Below are positions 42,448 to 50,438 of a DNA stretch of 64,000 nucleotides, one piece after another. Each line of letters begins with the position of its first letter. Position 1 is the stretch's first letter. The notes below the pieces were generated by a model. That model was not told where the DNA came from. It did no database searches and saw nothing but the letters and a program-made list of their open reading frames with translations. The stretch spans positions 1-64,000 of the forward strand of contig DASXVA010000009.1 of assembly GCA_036504515.1 (NCBI GenBank). The letters are read 5' to 3'. This stretch comes from AWTP1-18 sp036504515 (GTDB taxonomy: Bacteria; Pseudomonadota; Gammaproteobacteria; Burkholderiales; Rhodocyclaceae). The translations under genes and the position numbers were made by a program.

Positions 42448-42906
42448 ATGAGTAATGAAGACAGCGTAGACGCCATCCTGCAACGGGCCGAGCAGCGAGC
42501 CCGGGAAGCCGGCCTTCCCTATCGCGGCGCCCTGACCCCGAAGGAAGCCTGGACCCTGGTTCAGAACCTGGCCAACACGCGCTTGGTGGATGTCCGCTCA
42601 AAAGCCGAATGGCAATTGATCGGCCGCATCCCCGGAGCCATTGAAGTGGAGTTCAAACAGTTCCCCGACTGGAAACCAAACTCCGCCTTCATCGACGATC
42701 TGCAACGGCAATTGCGCCTGGACGACAACGTGCTGTTCCTCTGCCGTTCCGGTGTCCGTTCCGATGCCGCCGCCAAGGCCCTGCTGGCCGAAGGCTTCAA
42801 GAGCATCTTCAATGTACTGGAAGGTTTTGAAGGCGATCTGGACGAAAACAAGCATCGCCTCAAGAACGGCTGGAAGAACTCCGGATTGCCCTGGCAACAG
42901 GGTTAA
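42448..42906 (+). CDS. Rhodanese of the encapsulin operon
   Basis: 152 residues, single rhodanese domain. Active-site loop LCRSGVRSDAAA with catalytic C99; the N-terminal LVDVRSKAEWQLIGRIPGAIEVE contains the conserved structural motifs. It has no signal peptide, so it is cytoplasmic. A persulfide carrier that takes sulfur from, or delivers it to, the encapsulated desulfurase is the likely role, as rhodaneses commonly accompany SrpI operons. It starts 10 bp after the cargo gene behind AGGAGAG, and a strong terminator follows. Confidence 0.92.
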   Translation: MSNEDSVDAILQRAEQRAREAGLPYRGALTPKEAWTLVQNLANTRLVDVRSKAEWQLIGRIPGAIEVEFKQFPDWKPNSAFIDDLQRQLRLDDNVLFLCRSGVRSDAAAKALLAEGFKSIFNVLEGFEGDLDENKHRLKNGWKNSGLPWQQG

Positions 42907-42929
42907 GCGCTTCGGTAGTTAGCTATTGA

Positions 42930-42956
42930 AACCCCGCCTGTGTGGCGGGGTTTTTT
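42930..42956 (+). terminator. Rho-independent terminator of the encapsulin operon
   Basis: Nine-bp stem AACCCCGCC / GGCGGGGTT with loop TGTGT and a run of T from 42951. It lies 23 bp after the rhodanese stop and defines the operon end. Confidence 0.92.
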
Positions 42957-43119
42957 ATTGGGGAATGTGTTTGAAACGATATTGGGATGGCAGCTTTCGA
43001 CCCAAAGCGGAAATAGCGGCTGAAGAGAAGCAGACGTTAGGAACGTTTGAATTCACTGGCCTGCCGCGCTTTTTGCGGCAGGTCCGGTGGAATGATGGGT
43101 TGGGCCGCGGGGAGACATA

Positions 43120-43527
43120 TTAGCCCCCGTAACAATTGGAAACGACGAAGTCGACCAGTTCCTGCATCGGGACTTTGCGATCAATTTTTTCCACCCGAAA
43201 GTGCCCGACCATTTCGTCATCGCAAACCATGACGGAGGACTTCTTCCCGTTCTCAACGAGCGTGCATATGCCGCCGAGGCTGTGATTCCCATGTGCGGTT
43301 CCAACGGGGACATCAATGAGCGACGAACAATTTTCAACTCGCCCCGGCAGCTGCCTCGTATGGAGGTTAGTGTTGAACGAAGCGTTTCGTTCATTCGGGT
43401 TGGTCATAAGGAGTGCGGCACCATTGTCTGTCGCCACAGTGACATCGGTAATGAAAACTCCAGGGCCAGCTTCTGCCGCTGTTGCGACGAATAGAGAAAT
43501 TGATACGAGTAGGCGAGGAATTGTCAT
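43120..43527 (-). CDS. Small secreted protein of unknown function
   Basis: 135 residues from ATG 43527. A signal peptide (MTIPRLLVSISLFVATAAEA) is followed by a short domain with three cysteines (ENCSSL, GGICTL, VMVCDDE) and a fourth near the C-terminus (VVSNCYGG), which could form two disulfides. No family recognised. The upstream extension to 43611 adds a Cys/His-containing segment that is probably not translated. Composition is less GC-rich than the neighbouring operons. Convergent with the encapsulin operon. Confidence 0.55.
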   Translation of the reverse strand: MTIPRLLVSISLFVATAAEAGPGVFITDVTVATDNGAALLMTNPNERNASFNTNLHTRQLPGRVENCSSLIDVPVGTAHGNHSLGGICTLVENGKKSSVMVCDDEMVGHFRVEKIDRKVPMQELVDFVVSNCYGG

Positions 43528-43892
43528 AGCGGCCCAACAGTGTTTACACGGATCGTAGGGTCCGTATAACAATTGATATTGATGACCTTGGATTTTCTTT
43601 CCTTTATCCATGACTTTCAGTCAGTTGGCATTCCGACGGTCAGTATAACAACTCTAATATGCCGGAAAGCTATAGATTGTCTCGGGGATCTGGGTGGCAG
43701 GCACGAATGGCCGCTGTGAGGAGAAAACGCGAACAGCCGCTATTGGCCGGTAGCAGATGTTCAGTTCGACTCTTACTCTGACCTCCCATCCTTGAATTTG
43801 TTTATAAAAATTAATTGGTTCCGTCCATGCCATGGAATGGGAATACTGACTTCCTGAGCGCACTTGCGGTCAATTATTCAGGAGTCAGGCCC
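43528..43892. other. Non-coding gap, 365 bp
   Basis: No gene supported. The segment 43690-43790 resembles common dispersed betaproteobacterial intergenic sequence with imperfect inverted GGCCGCT / AGCCGC blocks. An open minus-strand frame through it is most likely a product of that repeat. The AT-rich 43795-43820 part may hold the promoter of the DUF2325 gene. Confidence 0.4.
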
Positions 43893-44231
43893 ATGCAGGC
43901 ATTGATTGTCGGTGCAGACAAGATAGAAACGATTCGTGCCGAGATACTGCGGGTCGGGGAACAGTTGGGCATTGAGAAGGTCGATCACTGGCCCGGGCGC
44001 AAGGTTTCGGATTCCCGTCGCGCTATTCCCAGTCGTACCAAGTTGGTGGTGTTCGTCTGTGATCGGGCCAACCACATGCTGATGAAGAATGTGCGCAAGC
44101 AGGCCGAAGACCTGGGTATTCCCATGGTGTTTTGCCGGCATTCGGTGCTGGAAGTAAGGGAACGTCTGGATGACCTTGCCTGCGCGCAATGCGTAGCCAA
44201 GAACAGTAGCCGTGTGATGTGCCGGCAGTAA
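43893..44231 (+). CDS. DUF2325 protein
   Basis: 112 residues from ATG 43893 with AGGAG upstream. The Rossmann-like DUF2325 pattern is clear: ALIVGADKIETIRAEILR at the start, VVFVCDRANHMLMKNVRKQAE in the middle, IPMVFCRHSVLEVRERL near the end. Three further cysteines sit in the tail (CAQC and VMCRQ). Function unknown; members are common in betaproteobacteria, often near redox genes. Monocistronic. Confidence 0.82.
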   Translation: MQALIVGADKIETIRAEILRVGEQLGIEKVDHWPGRKVSDSRRAIPSRTKLVVFVCDRANHMLMKNVRKQAEDLGIPMVFCRHSVLEVRERLDDLACAQCVAKNSSRVMCRQ

Positions 44232-44304
44232 CATTTTTTGATCAGCGGTGGGCTGGATTTCAGCTCAACCGCTGTATCGCGCAGTGCCTCTCCCGCATCA
44301 GTCC

Positions 44305-44341
44305 TGCTATTAATTCAGCAATTTCTGCTGAGTTAATAGCA
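44305..44341. repeat. 16-bp inverted repeat
   Basis: TGCTATTAATTCAGCA and TGCTGAGTTAATAGCA around ATTTC, with a single mismatch that would pair as G-U in RNA. It lies 75 bp after the DUF2325 stop and about 100 bp before a sigma-54-type promoter. It has no T tract. It could be an enhancer site for the sigma-54 activator encoded nearby, or a terminator. Confidence 0.6.
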
Positions 44342-44439
44342 AACACGTTCAGCATATCTTGCTGTAGTTCTCCGATAGATTCCACTTCTTTCCTTGAGCA
44401 GGCCTGATTCCACAGGCTTTGTAGGGGAACTCCATCCTT

Positions 44440-44456
44440 CTGGTATGGCTTTTGCG
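44440..44456 (+). promoter_or_regulatory. Sigma-54-type -24/-12 promoter
   Basis: CTGGTATGGCTTTTGCG has the GG and GC dinucleotides at exact -24/-12 spacing and a TTGC -12 element. The start codon of the MBL-fold gene is 36 bp downstream. A sigma-54 activator gene lies directly beyond that gene. Confidence 0.65.
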
Positions 44457-44491
44457 CTTAGTCAGGATCATTTGTTCAACCAGAGGATCCT

Positions 44492-45958
44492 ATGCGCACT
44501 CCCCGTCCCCTTATGCTTGGCTTGCTGATTGCGGCAACGCTGTCCACCGGCACCCATGTTTTTGCTCAGTCCTTACCCGGCGCGGCCAAATCATTGAATG
44601 CGGAAAGCCTTAACTCCATCGAGTTTTCCGGGAAAGGACGCTGGTTTCAGTTTGGACAGGCACCAGCACCCAAGTTGCCGTGGCCTCCTTTTGATGTGAG
44701 CAAGTACGTGGCCGATATCAATTACGCAACGGCCAGCGCCAAGGTGCAAATCACACGGCAGCAAGTGGAAGAGGCCGGTCGTCTGAGGCCGGCTCCGACC
44801 ACGCAATGGGCAAACCAATATGTAAGTGGCAAGACGGCCTGGAATTTGCCTGTGCCGAACTTGCCCCAGAATGCGACTCCCCAACCGGCTGCAGTAGAAG
44901 AGCGTTTGGCTGAAATCTGGGCGACGCCCCAGGGCTTTATCAAAGCTGCCCAGGCCAACAATGCAAGCATCAAGCCGGTGAAGGATGGCATTGAAGTCAC
45001 CTTCACGTTGGATGGCAAATATCGCTACGTTGGTAAGGTCAATGCCAAGAATCAGGTGGAGTGGGTTCAGTCCTGGATTGATACGCCGGTGTTGGGCGAT
45101 ACGCTGGTGGAAACCCGGTTCTCTGATTACAAGGACTTCGGCGGTATTCAATTTCCTGCGCACATTGTCCGCAGCGAAGGTGGCTATCCCATCCTTGATC
45201 TGAATGTCGACAGTGTCAGTGTGAATCCCCGTGTGGATATCACGGTTCCCCCTGAGGTGGCTTCGGCCAAGCCTGCGGTTGTGACCGTCAAGTGCACCAA
45301 GATTGGTGATGGCGTCTTTTATCTGACGGGGGGCACTCACCACAGTGTTGCTATTGAAGAGCGGGATCACATTGTTCTGGTTGAAGCGCCGCTGAATGAA
45401 GAACGTTCTCTCGCCTTGATCGAGAAACTGAAGGAAGTGATCCCCGGCAAGCCGATCAAGTATCTGATCAATACCCATGCCCACTTTGACCATTCCGGCG
45501 GGCTGCGTACCTTTGTTGATGCGGGGTCAATTATTGTCACCCACAAGACGAACCAGGCCTATTACCAGAAGACCTTTGCCGCACCCCACACCCTGAATCC
45601 GGATCGTCTGGAAGCGTCGAAGAAGGTCGCCCGGTTTGAAACTTTCGTCGGCAAGGACTTATTGGATGATGGTGATCGGGCGATTGAAATCCACACAATT
45701 GCCGCCAGTGCTCACAATGACGCGTTCGCCTTGGTGTATCTGCCCGCCGACAAGATCTTGATCGAAGCCGATGCCTTTACCCCTGTGGCTGCGGATGCAC
45801 CGTTGCCTGCATCGCCAAATCCTTACTCGGTCAATCTCTACGAAAACATTCAGAAGTTGAAGCTGGATGTGAAGAAGATCGCTGCCCTGCACGGTCCTCG
45901 TCTCGTCACGATTGATGACTTGCGCGCTGCGATTGGTCAGCCGGTAGCTGTCAAGTAA
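44492..45958 (+). CDS. Periplasmic metallo-beta-lactamase-fold hydrolase
   Basis: 488 residues. Signal peptide ends near HVFAQ. Residues 30-250 form an N-terminal domain without a recognised signature; 265-480 is an MBL-fold domain with the zinc motif NTHAHFDHSGG, later SAHNDAFALV and LHGPRLVTIDD. The final His ligands are less canonical than in class B lactamases, so a sulfatase-like or other hydrolase role is possible. ATG 44492 follows AGAGGA. Its sigma-54-type promoter suggests control by the activator encoded convergently downstream. Confidence 0.85.
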   Translation: MRTPRPLMLGLLIAATLSTGTHVFAQSLPGAAKSLNAESLNSIEFSGKGRWFQFGQAPAPKLPWPPFDVSKYVADINYATASAKVQITRQQVEEAGRLRPAPTTQWANQYVSGKTAWNLPVPNLPQNATPQPAAVEERLAEIWATPQGFIKAAQANNASIKPVKDGIEVTFTLDGKYRYVGKVNAKNQVEWVQSWIDTPVLGDTLVETRFSDYKDFGGIQFPAHIVRSEGGYPILDLNVDSVSVNPRVDITVPPEVASAKPAVVTVKCTKIGDGVFYLTGGTHHSVAIEERDHIVLVEAPLNEERSLALIEKLKEVIPGKPIKYLINTHAHFDHSGGLRTFVDAGSIIVTHKTNQAYYQKTFAAPHTLNPDRLEASKKVARFETFVGKDLLDDGDRAIEIHTIAASAHNDAFALVYLPADKILIEADAFTPVAADAPLPASPNPYSVNLYENIQKLKLDVKKIAALHGPRLVTIDDLRAAIGQPVAVK

Positions 45959-45972
45959 AAGATGGAAGCAGG

Positions 45973-46004
45973 CTTCGCCAGACCTCGGTGGAGGTTTGGC
46001 GAAG
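45973..46004. terminator. Hairpin between convergent MBL and sigma-54 activator genes
   Basis: Fourteen-bp stem CTTCGCCAGACCTC / GAGGTTTGGCGAAG (one G-U pair) with loop GGTG, 15 bp after the MBL stop. Suited to terminate from both sides, although no T run is present. Confidence 0.65.
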
Positions 46005-46077
46005 TCTGTGAGAGATGATGGTCCGTCGATACTTCTCTTGGACTGCTCAGGCATCCAGGCGGATGCCGGGAGTAGAG

Positions 46078-47301
46078 CTATTCCCCGAGCAGACCAAAGC
46101 GTTTCAGTTGCGCCCGCAGAATGTTGCGAGAGATGCCGAGACGACGGGCGGCCCGGACCTGGTTGCGGCCAGAGTGCTCGAAGGCAGTGACCACCAGCGC
46201 TTGCTCGACGGTTTCGAAAACATTCTCCACATCGCTGTCGAGCAACCGGCCAAGCACCCCCTGCAAGGCTTCGACCGGATTGGTCGACAAGGCTTGGGAT
46301 GTGCCGCCGGACTGGGGGGCTTCTCTACCCAGGGTGGAGAAGCGCAAGTCTTCCTCTTCGATGACATCGTTGCGGCAAACGATCAGTGCGTAATGGATGA
46401 CGTTTTCCAGTTCGCGAATATTGCCGGGCCATTCGTAGGCCAGCAGGGACTGAAGGGCTTTGTCGGAGAGCGTTGCTTCCTGCTGCCCCAGTTTTCGGCA
46501 ATAGAGGTCGAGAAAGTAATTGACCAGGGGCGGAATGTCGCCGGGGCGGGCGCTCAGGTTGGGCAGGTTGATGGGGGCAACGTTGAGGCGATAGAACAAG
46601 TCCCGACGGAAATGCCCGGCCAACACGGCTCTTTCCAGATCAACGTTGGTGGCGGCAATGAGTCGTACATCGACGCTGATCGGTTTGCGCGAACCCAGGC
46701 GGACAACCTGGCGTTCCTGCAGGACCCGCAGCAGCTTGACCTGAAGCTGCAAGGGCATGTCGCCGATTTCATCCAGGAACAAGGTGCCGCCATTGGCTGC
46801 TTCAAACCAGCCGGCCCTGGCTTGCTGGGCACCGGTGAAGGCGCCGGACTCATGACCAAACAACTCGGCTTCGACAAAGTTTTCGTTGAAGGCACCGCAG
46901 TTGATGGCAACGAAGGGGCCTTCCCGGCCGCTCAGTTCGTGCAGGTGGCGGGCCACCAGCTCTTTGCCGGTGCCGGTTTCGCCCACGATGAGCACGGTGG
47001 CCGAACTCGGGCCGACCAACTCGATCTGACGAAGTATCCTTTTGGAGAAGGGGTCGCTGAAAACCAGTGCCTTGGCACGGATAGTGGGGGCGCAGCCTCC
47101 TGCCACGGGTAAGGTCAGCAACTTTGCAGAGTTGTCGATCAGTGTGGATTCCGTATCGAAGTCGGTGGCTTTGTGAAGTGTGTTCATTGCAAGGGACGCG
47201 AAGGGTTGGTCATGAGGGCAGACGAGTTCCTCTTGAAATCGAAACGATGCTTCCATCATTCGAAAGTCCCGGACCGTGGCAACTGAAATTCCAAAGTCCA
47301 T
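46078..47301 (-). CDS. Sigma-54-dependent transcriptional activator (NtrC-like, Fis type)
   Basis: 407 residues. An N-terminal region of about 80 residues has no receiver domain. Then come the AAA+ core: GETGTGKELVARHLHELS (Walker A), ELFGHESGAFTGA (sigma-54 contact loop), GGTLFLDEIGDMPLQLQ (Walker B), and the WPGNIRELENVI sensor II. A C-terminal Fis HTH follows (NQVRAARRLGISRNILRAQLKRFG). It activates sigma-54 promoters; two matching promoters flank it, before the MBL gene and before the dienelactone hydrolase gene. Start at 47301 or the in-frame ATG at 47187. Confidence 0.93.
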   Translation of the reverse strand: MDFGISVATVRDFRMMEASFRFQEELVCPHDQPFASLAMNTLHKATDFDTESTLIDNSAKLLTLPVAGGCAPTIRAKALVFSDPFSKRILRQIELVGPSSATVLIVGETGTGKELVARHLHELSGREGPFVAINCGAFNENFVEAELFGHESGAFTGAQQARAGWFEAANGGTLFLDEIGDMPLQLQVKLLRVLQERQVVRLGSRKPISVDVRLIAATNVDLERAVLAGHFRRDLFYRLNVAPINLPNLSARPGDIPPLVNYFLDLYCRKLGQQEATLSDKALQSLLAYEWPGNIRELENVIHYALIVCRNDVIEEEDLRFSTLGREAPQSGGTSQALSTNPVEALQGVLGRLLDSDVENVFETVEQALVVTAFEHSGRNQVRAARRLGISRNILRAQLKRFGLLGE

Positions 47302-47442
47302 GGTCCAAGGGTATCAATCGAGTTCCCTTCACCAAACCATTAATTTCTGCTTTTCTTTTTCATCTGGGAGAAAGGTTTAACTATCTGCTTTCCCTTGTGC
47401 CGCAAGCCTTTCAGCGATTTCATCGTGATTGCTTCGCCCATG

Positions 47443-47474
47443 AAAAAGGCGCCTCCCCGATGGGAAGGCGCCTT
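47443..47474 (-). terminator. Rho-independent terminator of the second sulfate-binding gene
   Basis: Nine-bp stem AAGGCGCCT / AGGCGCCTT; on the minus strand it ends in TTTTT. It lies 30 bp after the gene's stop codon. Confidence 0.9.
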
Positions 47475-47503
47475 GGGCACTACGCGTGTGCGTTAAGTGC
47501 TTT

Positions 47504-48502
47504 TTACTTGACGGAGATCTGATCGAAGATGCCGCCATCGGCGAAGTGGGTCTTCTGGGCTTTGGTCCAGCCGCCGAAGACATCGTCGATGGTGAACAGA
47601 TTGACCTTGCCGAATTGCTTGGCGTACTTGGCAGAGACCTTGGGATCAATCGCACGGTAGTAGTTCTTCGCAGCGATTTCCTGACCTTCAGGGCTATACA
47701 GGTATTCCAGATATTCGGTAGCGACCTTGCGGGTGCCCTTCTTGTCCACCACCTTGTCCACAACGGCAACAGGAGGTTCAGCCAGGATGGACAGGCTGGG
47801 GGTCACGATGTCGAACTTGTCCGGACCGAGTTCCTTCACGGCCAGATAGGCTTCGTTTTCCCAGGCGATCAACACATCACCCACACCCCGTTCAACGAAG
47901 GTAGTCGTTGCACCGCGGGCACCGGAGTCCAGTACCTTAACGTTGCCATAGACCTTTTTGACGAAGTCTTGGGCGGAAGCCTCAGTGCCACCCTTTTGCT
48001 TGAGGGCGTAGCCCCAGGCGGCCAGGTAGTTCCAGCGAGCACCGCCGGAAGTCTTGGGATTCGGGGTGATTACTTCAATGCCAGCCTTGGCCAGATCGGG
48101 CCAATCCTTGATGCCCTTGGGGTTGCCCTTGCGCACCAGGAAGACGATGGTGGAAGTGTAGGGAGAAGCGTTGTGCTTGAACTTCTTCTGCCAGTCGGGA
48201 GACAGCAGGCCCTTGGCGGCAATGGCGTCGATGTCATAGGCCAAGGCCAGGGTCACCACGTCGGCGTCGAGACCATCCTGTACCTGACGGGATTGACCAC
48301 CGGAACCGCCGTGGGAGGCTTTGAGGGTCACGGTTTCACCGGTTTTGGCTTTCCAATGCTTGGCGAAGGCAGCGTTGTAGTCCTGATACAGCTCCCGGGT
48401 GGGGTCGTAGGACACGTTGAGCAGGGATACGTCGGCAAGGGCGTTTCCGGCAAGGCCGAGGGCCAGGGTGGCAGCAATGAAAGTACGGCGGGTAAAACTC
48501 AT
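47504..48502 (-). CDS. sbp: Sulfate ABC transporter periplasmic binding protein, copy 2
   Basis: 332 residues, exactly the length of copy 1 at 35.1 kb and clearly paralogous (LLNVSYDPTRELYQDYN, KASHGGSGGQSRQVQDGL, DVVTLALAYDIDAIA, NPKTSGGARWNYL, LAEPPVAVVDKVVDKKG). Signal peptide MSFTRRTFIAATLAL, cleavage near GNALA. Again no cysT/cysW/cysA neighbours. Preceded by the same promoter motif as copy 1 and followed by its own terminator, so it is monocistronic. Differences cluster in surface regions, so both may serve one permease with different affinity or expression. Confidence 0.93.
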   Translation of the reverse strand: MSFTRRTFIAATLALGLAGNALADVSLLNVSYDPTRELYQDYNAAFAKHWKAKTGETVTLKASHGGSGGQSRQVQDGLDADVVTLALAYDIDAIAAKGLLSPDWQKKFKHNASPYTSTIVFLVRKGNPKGIKDWPDLAKAGIEVITPNPKTSGGARWNYLAAWGYALKQKGGTEASAQDFVKKVYGNVKVLDSGARGATTTFVERGVGDVLIAWENEAYLAVKELGPDKFDIVTPSLSILAEPPVAVVDKVVDKKGTRKVATEYLEYLYSPEGQEIAAKNYYRAIDPKVSAKYAKQFGKVNLFTIDDVFGGWTKAQKTHFADGGIFDQISVK

Positions 48503-48534
48503 GAGACTTCTCCAGATCGGTTGGCGATGGAGTC

Positions 48535-48567
48535 AATCTACGGAATCAAAGGTAGTGGATAAACCAA
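48535..48567 (-). promoter_or_regulatory. Promoter-like motif shared with sulfate-binding copy 1
   Basis: On the minus strand: TTGGTT, 13 bases, TGATTCCGTAGATT, ending 32 bp before the start codon. Same elements and spacing as at 35050-35082, while the surrounding bases differ. Conservation of only this block argues for function. Confidence 0.6.
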
Positions 48568-48836
48568 TTAAATCTGCAAAGCTTATTCGGCGAACTGGTA
48601 AAGCCGTTATCGATACACAAGGCGAACCTATAAGTGATGCGATGGTCTGTGCGGAATTCAGCACATGGTTGCATCTGCTGTTGCCTGGGAAGCAACGACG
48701 GTGAGTTTGGTCACGGCAGCATCTGGGTTTTCGATTTCCTTCGCCGGAGCGGTGTCGGTTAAAAGTCCATGAAATTCATAGTGGTATTCCGTCAAGCCGG
48801 GATTCATGGGGGGCGCATATCCCTTTGAACATTAGC

Positions 48837-48853
48837 AGGCACAGTCATTGCAG
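48837..48853 (+). promoter_or_regulatory. Sigma-54-type -24/-12 promoter
   Basis: AGGCACAGTCATTGCAG contains GGCAC and TTGCA at exact -24/-12 spacing, close to the consensus. The next start on this strand is the dienelactone hydrolase at 48954; a short frame with AGGAG begins at 48869. Confidence 0.7.
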
Positions 48854-48953
48854 TTGCCTGAGGAGTAAATGGGTTCATCCGATACTTGCCCCGATGACCT
48901 GCTGACAAAAATAATCGATAGGTTCTCCTGCCCAACAATACTGGAACGCATTC

Positions 48954-49844
48954 ATGCCCAGAAAAACTGCCAAGGATTTCAATCCAGAAGTACTGAAGCT
49001 GTTCGACAAATATGTACACGGCGTTATTCCTCGCCGTGATTTTTTGTCATCTGCAGCCAAGTTTGCCGTGGGCGCCCTGACGGCAGAAGGCTTGCTGGAA
49101 GCCTTGAGTCCGAAGTTTGCCGAGGCGCAACAAATCAAGCCGACTGATTCCCGCATCACGGCCAGCTATGTGGAGTACCCGTCGCCCCAGGGCAACGGCA
49201 AGATTCGTGGCTATCTGGTCAAACCCGCCAACGCCAAAGGCAAGCTGCCTGTTGTGCTGGTGGTCCATGAGAACCGTGGCCTCAATCCCCATATTGAAGA
49301 CATTGCCCGTCGCATTGCCCTAGACAACTTCATCGCCTTTGCCCCTGATGCCCTTTTCACCCTCGGCGGCTATCCCGGCGACGAAGACAAGGCCCGGGAG
49401 CTTTTCCCAAAACTCGATCAGACCAAGGTGCGGGAAGACTTTGTCACCGCTGCCGGAATTTTGAAAGCCTTGCCCGAAGGTAACGGCAAGGTCGGTGTGG
49501 TGGGCTTCTGCTACGGCGGTGGTATTGCCAATTTCCTCGCCACACGCATTCCCGATCTGGGCGCTGCCGTTCCCTTCTACGGCAATCAACCCAAGGCGGA
49601 AGAGGTGGCCAGCATCAAGGCACCGCTGCTGATCCAGTATGCAGGCATCGATGACCGCATCAATGCCGGTTGGCCTGCCTATGAAGCCGCCCTGAAAGCT
49701 GCCGGAGTCAAATACGAAGCTCATATCTATCCTGGTGTGCAGCATGGCTTCAACAACGATACAACGCCCCGTTACGACGAGGCGGCAGCCAAACTGGCCT
49801 GGACGCGGACGATCGATTTTTTCAACGCCCACCTGCGGACTTGA
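48954..49844 (+). CDS. Dienelactone hydrolase family protein, Tat-exported
   Basis: 296 residues. A twin-arginine-type export signal (IPRRDFLSSAAKFAVGAL) precedes the alpha/beta hydrolase domain. The catalytic Cys is in VVGFCYGGGIANFL, the Asp in YAGIDDRINAG and the His in YPGVQHGFNNDT; VVHENRGLNPHIEDIARR matches the DLH oxyanion region. The natural substrate is unknown. A sigma-54-type promoter precedes it. ATG 48954 has only a weak ribosome site. Followed after 51 bp by cytochrome c'. Confidence 0.88.
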   Translation: MPRKTAKDFNPEVLKLFDKYVHGVIPRRDFLSSAAKFAVGALTAEGLLEALSPKFAEAQQIKPTDSRITASYVEYPSPQGNGKIRGYLVKPANAKGKLPVVLVVHENRGLNPHIEDIARRIALDNFIAFAPDALFTLGGYPGDEDKARELFPKLDQTKVREDFVTAAGILKALPEGNGKVGVVGFCYGGGIANFLATRIPDLGAAVPFYGNQPKAEEVASIKAPLLIQYAGIDDRINAGWPAYEAALKAAGVKYEAHIYPGVQHGFNNDTTPRYDEAAAKLAWTRTIDFFNAHLRT

Positions 49845-49895
49845 TCGCTCTGTTGGCATCCCCCGGAATTTTTACCACCCCCTCAAGGAAATAAA

Positions 49896-50363
49896 ATGAA
49901 GACCTGCATCAAACCTCTTCTCGCCGCTCTGGCCATCACCCTGTCTGCCGGTGCCATGGCCCAGCAAGGACCCAAACCCGAGCAACAAATCAAATGGCGT
50001 CAGTCCGCTTATCAAGTGCTGGCCTGGAATACCGGCCGCATCAAGGCAAATGTTGAAGGCCAGTACAACAAGGATGAAGTGATCAAGGCCGCCAATGCCA
50101 TCGCTGCTCTGGCCAATGCCGGTATCGGCACCCTTTATGGTCCCGGCACTGAAACAGGCAAGGGCTGGCACGATACGACCGTCAAGCCTGAGTTGTTCAC
50201 CGACGGCAAGAAAGTGGGCGAAGTGGCCGGTAACTTCAACAAGGAAGCCAACGAACTGGCCAAGGTTGCTGCTACGGGTGACGTTGCTGCGGTAAAGGCC
50301 CAGTACACCAAGCTGACCCAGACTTGCAAAGCTTGCCACGACGACTTCCGTAAAAAAGACTGA
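49896..50363 (+). CDS. cycP: Cytochrome c'
   Basis: 155 residues. Signal peptide to SAGAMA. Four-helix bundle with a C-terminal haem site CKACHDDFRKKD, standard for high-spin cytochrome c' that binds NO and CO in the periplasm. An aromatic/Trp-rich start (IKWRQSAYQVLAWN) is typical. ATG 49896 follows AAGGAAA. A terminator lies 16 bp after the stop. Confidence 0.93.
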   Translation: MKTCIKPLLAALAITLSAGAMAQQGPKPEQQIKWRQSAYQVLAWNTGRIKANVEGQYNKDEVIKAANAIAALANAGIGTLYGPGTETGKGWHDTTVKPELFTDGKKVGEVAGNFNKEANELAKVAATGDVAAVKAQYTKLTQTCKACHDDFRKKD

Positions 50364-50378
50364 TTTTGTTTGAAGCCG

Positions 50379-50410
50379 AAGCGGCAGGTCTAAGGGCTTG
50401 CCGCTTTTTT
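50379..50410 (+). terminator. Rho-independent terminator of the cytochrome c' gene
   Basis: Stem AAGCGGCA / TGCCGCTT with a 12-base loop, followed by a T run from 50405. Confidence 0.85.
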
Positions 50411-50438
50411 CTTTCCCCTCTTGTTCGAGTACGTACCC

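Noticed and set aside
43654..43863. 69-codon minus frame before the DUF2325 gene
   Set aside because: Lies in dispersed-repeat-like sequence and has no signal or domain.
44219..44407. 62-codon + frame through the long inverted repeat
   Set aside because: Encodes the palindrome in both directions; no ribosome site.
46015..47112. Long + strand frame opposite the sigma-54 activator
   Set aside because: It mirrors the real minus-strand gene, which has complete AAA+ and Fis motifs; the + translation has no recognisable domain.
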